Source of the DNA: Serilophus lunatus
Taxonomy: Eukaryota > Chordata > Aves > Passeriformes > Eurylaimidae
Length of the DNA: 64,000 nt
Direction: 5' to 3'
Assembly: GCA_013399895.1 (NCBI GenBank)
Contig: VXBA01001790.1
Location: forward strand, 67,190 to 131,189
Positions 59,507 through 64,000 of the stretch are shown here, piece after piece. The position numbers were made by a program, and so were the translations under genes. A model generated the notes under the pieces. The model was not told the DNA's origin. It was given only the letters and a program-made list of their open reading frames with translations, and searched no databases. Position 1 is the stretch's first letter, and the number at the start of each line of letters is the position of its first letter.

Positions 59507-62500
59507 TCCCCCATAAATGGATTTGTTGCTCAAATACCTGTATTTACTATAGAATTTTTTTATGGATTTAAGAGTTTCCTAGGACAAAACACCCTACATG
59601 CATCTCAGTACAAGACTACAGAATGCTTTCTTTTTGCAGCAATTACACAATTAAAAGAGAAAGCAACAGGCAAATCCTTGCTCAGAGAAATCAATAGGCC
59701 AGTCCTTGCTCATTTACTTCCTCTTAAGAAAGTGGGAGAAGGTAATCCATATGGAATATTAAAATTGGTGACAGTTCACTTAAGACAAAAATAGAAGGGA
59801 ACTTTGAGACAAGAGAAATATGTTAGAATATTATAAATTTTACTTTTACAAATTAGTCAGATAGAGATAAAGCATGACCAGCTAATTCATGTTACATGTA
59901 TACAGTTCTGTACAGGAAGAAACTGTTGAGATACAGAGTGAGATTAATCTCATCTAACTTTAGTTATTCCTATTTTATCTATGTATATCTAAACTGGTTC
60001 CCTGACCTCACTGTGTAGACAACTGAATGAAACAGGCATTTTTAGGATGTATCTGGCATTTTCAAGATCTAAATCAGAATTAAATTAACCCCACTCTAAA
60101 AATATCACTGCTTTCCTCCACTGCTAATAAAGTGAGTCTAGAGTCATTAGCTGGATACTGCAGCTACAGCTGGATTTAGTTAGAGTCATCCTAAGTGTTT
60201 AATTAGAACTCATTACTTCTTAAGATAGTAGGACTTTTAGGTTGAACCAATCTGTCAGTGGTGGGAGCAGGGACTTCTTCAGCAAAACACTCAGTTTCCA
60301 ACTAGTGAGTGACAGGTATGAGTATGGCACTAGAGTGTAGCTATTACTATCAAATCATTGTTTCATCTTATTTTACATTAGTACTCTACAATCTTTTCCG
60401 ATCCATCAGAGATTTGCAAAGAGAATGCCATAACGAGAATTAATTTCAGAAAAAATAGTGCCATATTGAGCCCTTTATGAACCCACAGCATATTCTCCTG
60501 CAAACATCTTATAATCAAAAAGTTTGATCTACACAGGGTCACACCTGAATTCCACAGAATTAAAGTCAAGGTACAGAACATGAGCTCAACAAGGCAAGGA
60601 ACGTTTTTGTGCTTGGCTGCTGCTCTGGGACAGCACACCAGCCTTCTCATTGATAGCAAGAAAAGCCATGTGAAAGACAAGCAGACCATCCATAGCATTT
60701 AACAGATTATTTCCCACAGCTCCTTCCATGGTAGGTGTTTCCTCTTGGCCTCTTCAGACAAGAGAAGCACTGGGGCTTGACAGTTGTGAGTTTGAGAATT
60801 GCAATGCTTTCCTCTATTTTTGAACAAGATGCTTTGAGGGAAATGTTGTATCCCTGGAAAGTGTCATGTCTCATGGTCACCTGAGACAGAGCACTAGAAT
60901 TTCCCATCAGTCCTTCTTCAGAACTGCAGCCTAGCCAACCTGCACACATCACCTCCACAGGCAGGATAAGCTTTACAGGGTAGATAAAGGGGGAATCACC
61001 TCTAGTATAGGAACCTGACTCATGAAACTGAGTCAAGTATTTTGATATTTCTACCTGTGTAAGAACACATCCACCATCACACATCTCATATTATCAAAAC
61101 TGCATGTTCACTCACACAGGATATTCCAGAATTTCTTGGTGAGGAGCAAGGTGTATTTAATAGGAATACGTATTATATCCAAGAGTCATCACATCGCTTC
61201 TCTTTAAAATAACCTAGATCACTGATTCCTTCCCAACAAGATATTGCTCAGAAGAGGTGGACAAGGAGAGGAATCTAGGGGAATTAAATGCCCACGTTCT
61301 CCTGAAGAACTCCAAGTGCCAGCTTTAGTGATTACTGAGACCTACAACTGAGCAAAACCATCCTGTACCACGTGAGCATGCATGTCCATTAAAAGCTTTT
61401 CTAGTATGGAGCTGCATGCTGGGTATTTACAATAAAATGTGTTTAACGCACATGTGTTCTATATGCATCCTGTAGACGAGGCAGGCAGTGGGTTTTTTTC
61501 AGGATATACTTAAGCAGGCCAAGCCAAATTAACTAAATTAAATTACTTAATTCTCCAGCTCTTTTGAGAAAGGGTTTGCTATCTCTATTGAATTCAATAC
61601 CCATGAACATAGCCTCTTCCTTATTCTGAAGCAGAAATTCTACAGTTTAGGGGCAATTCTTGTCTTTTCATGACTCACTATATGTTTTTACTCAGTTGCT
61701 GTTTTATATATCCAAATACTTCTACACCAAAATAGGTACATATCGCTTTAAAATACAGCATCACTATAATCTGCTATGGATGCACAGCAATAGCAAAGAA
61801 TAAAATTTAAAAAGCCATAGAAATACAAGTAGATGGCAAACAGCAGTCATTAAACTATAACATCTATGATTAATACATAGGCTGCTAAATGACTAGTAAT
61901 AAGATTAGGTTGCATTTTTCCTGCCCAATAGGTACTTAAAGTAATTGCATCTTTGCAAACTGCATTATCATCACTTCATATTCTTTATGATGTCATGAAC
62001 AGCAAGACAGACTCAGCACTTACTCCTGAGCCTGCTTTGATTTTTTTTTCTTTAAGAATCAATTCTCTGGCAAACACTATAGTCTGATGCAGAGGCTGGA
62101 AGCATTCCTCACAAATCATCTGTCTACACTAAAAATTACAAAGCATTTCTATTGTTGTTCTTCAACACTTCACAAATTAAAGATGACAAGGAAATAACAC
62201 CTAAATGTGAATTGTTTGATGCCAACAATAATTTTAATTATATCTTAGGAAAATTAACTTACTTGGAAAAAGTAACAGAAACCCTAAGGAAATGCATTTT
62301 GAAAAGGCAGGCCCTTCCTTCTCTCTTCTTCAGATACTGTGGTCAAAATGGTTGCAAATTTGCAATTATTTTTAGGTCTGCTGCAAACTTACTGCAGTAA
62401 ATGGGAATATTTCCACAAGTTCCAACCAACACTTAAGTCACTTTCACAAACATCTCTATGTGAGTGATGACGACTATATATTTATTTGGAATGAGATTCC

Positions 62501-64000
62501 AATTATTCTATATTATCATGATTGAAGCATAAATTAGAAATACTTCAGGGATAGGTCTAGTTAAGGTACAGACATATCAAACATAAGTTTGCTTAAGTCT
62601 AAACTGTTAGTTCTTATACAAGAGAGATAAGCTACATGGAAGTCAAGTAGACAGTCAAGTAGACAGCACACGCTGTCCTGGATAGCAACTATCAAACTAT
62701 GTATGTAACTACACTGAACTATATCTATAACTGTATGTTTTGTCAACTACTGCTAGTACTAGACTTATCCATGTGTATGTGACAGGACAGGGGTGTGGTC
62801 CTTGAGAGAAGAAAAAAAGTTTTTCTGTCAATACAACAGAATATCTGGCAAAAGCACACTAAATATCTTTGGGGGTTTTTTTGTCTAGGGAACCTTCATC
62901 TAATGAATACAACTTCAGCTAAAAAACTAATAGCACATAAATAGATCCTCCAAGAATTTGTTCCACAATACATTGACATGATGCTCTTCATATGCTTTGA
63001 AATGCTTCAGGGAAATATGAGGTACCACCTGCATTCTTTCAAAACCCAGAACTTTATATGCATTTAGGAAGAGCTTGACTGAGCAGTACACATATATAAC
63101 ACTGTTTTAAAAGCTGGACCTCTACTCAATTTACTTTAACGCAGTAGCTTCAGATAGAAGATGAAGGGACTGGACTTCCTCAACCACACATGGACTCCTG
63201 CACTCTGACTACTAAAGCAAAATCCATCTAATGGATGATTAATCTTCATTATGCCTTAAAAATAACAAAGTGTTACATAGTATTCATGTAAATTGTTATA
63301 TTAAGAGCTTTGATGTATTGTATAAACCTTTTGTAATGTGAGTTTTATTGATATAGGTAAAATATTTCAGGTTATTCTTCAGGCAAGCAAGCTTTTTTGA
63401 AGTGTTGGAAATATTGCTACTCAGCTATTGTTTCCTGAGCATGCTGTTTCCACAAAAGCACAACAGCACATCTCAGTTTTGCCCAGGAACATACAGAGCA
63501 TGATGAAAGTGGCCAGTGACTACACGCCATCAGCAACTAAGAAAGTTATCTGAATTCAGCAATCAAATGCTTGCAAAGAAAAATTAAAAAAAAGGTTTTA
63601 TGACCCATGTTATAGCCTCTGAAACAATTGTATACAAATAATTTACATTGTTATGGAATCAGTGCATAAAGACACGTTCTTACTTGAATACACAGAAATT
63701 TACACACATAACTTGTTAGCAAGAGCAGTCGAATGCGGAAGTCTTTGTGTCCAGGCAAATGCAGGGATGTGCTGGAACATACAGCTTGCTTCCACCAACA
63801 GCCTGGTAGCTTTAGCTTGGAGAGCTTGAGCCAAAGTGCAATTAAAAATAGCCTTTTCATTAAATTTACCAGCTTCTGAGATTATGCGTCTGCATACTGA
63901 AAACACAATGTGAGCCTGCATCTCTTAGATTAACACTAAGCTCCAATGTTATAGATTTCTGAAGTATCATCTTCCTTTCTGTTCTGAGAGCTGCAGACGG
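59507..64000. other. Non-coding stretch to the window end
   Basis: AT-rich DNA with no recognised repeat family apart from a 12-bp tandem duplication near 62641-62668 (AGTCAAGTAGAC twice). The frames at 60378-60698 and 60707-61084 (minus) are open but have no domain or splice context that I recognise. No CpG island or CHODL exon 1 is seen. Confidence 0.5.

Noticed and set aside
59435..59794. 119-codon plus-strand frame with a six-residue repeat
   Set aside because: The repetitive start comes from the 18-bp minisatellite; the rest has no recognisable domain.
60378..61084. Two minus-strand frames considered as CHODL exon 1 or a new gene
   Set aside because: No signal peptide in the right phase, no CpG island and no donor giving the Gly codon needed by the lectin exon.
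1..64000. CRISPR arrays, operons or bacterial-type systems
   Set aside because: Introns, CR1 elements and vertebrate genes show a eukaryotic chromosome; no regularly spaced repeats with unique spacers were seen.

Overview
The window is a stretch of bird nuclear chromosome. It is AT-rich and intron-rich, with retroposons of the avian/reptile CR1 LINE family. It carries two vertebrate genes that are also neighbours on human chromosome 21q21: TMPRSS15 (enteropeptidase, plus strand) and CHODL (chondrolectin, minus strand). The number of CR1 pieces, one with a 346-codon reverse-transcriptase frame still open, suggests a bird lineage with recent CR1 activity such as woodpeckers and relatives; that guess is only an inference. 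A 24-N gap (31675-31698) and a lone N in a poly-T run (42081) show this is a draft assembly.

Region by region. 1-2860: long CR1 on the minus strand, with its 5' end and its ORF1 and endonuclease remnants, interrupted by a solo LTR (206-591) with a 6-bp target duplication. 3610-35623: nineteen coding exons of TMPRSS15, from CUB1 through MAM, CUB2, LDLRA2 and SRCR to the complete trypsin-like protease domain and stop codon. All splice sites and phases join into one open frame of about 795 codons. The exons for the membrane anchor, SEA domain and first LDLRA lie left of the window. 12538-17316: the CUB2-side intron holds three plus-strand CR1 pieces. 35624-39530: the convergent space between the genes, with the TMPRSS15 3' UTR, protein-like but broken minus-strand frames (36950-38130, possible decayed gene), and a minus-strand endogenous-retrovirus LTR with a GC-rich internal remnant (38219-39520). 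41263-52770: six coding exons of CHODL (C-type lectin domain, juxtamembrane segment, transmembrane segment, cytoplasmic tail). The signal-peptide exon and promoter are not visible and probably lie right of the window. 52771-64000: probably CHODL intron 1 or upstream DNA, containing CR1 fragments, microsatellites and an 18-bp minisatellite, with no exon I can support.

The two genes are convergent and functionally unrelated. Enteropeptidase is the duodenal brush-border protease that activates trypsinogen. Chondrolectin is a type I membrane C-type lectin-like protein of muscle, cartilage and motor neurons. The most interesting points are a GC-AG intron in TMPRSS15, a changed substrate exosite in its protease domain, an extra acidic juxtamembrane exon in CHODL, direct repeats flanking the CHODL transmembrane exon, and the possible decayed gene between the two genes.
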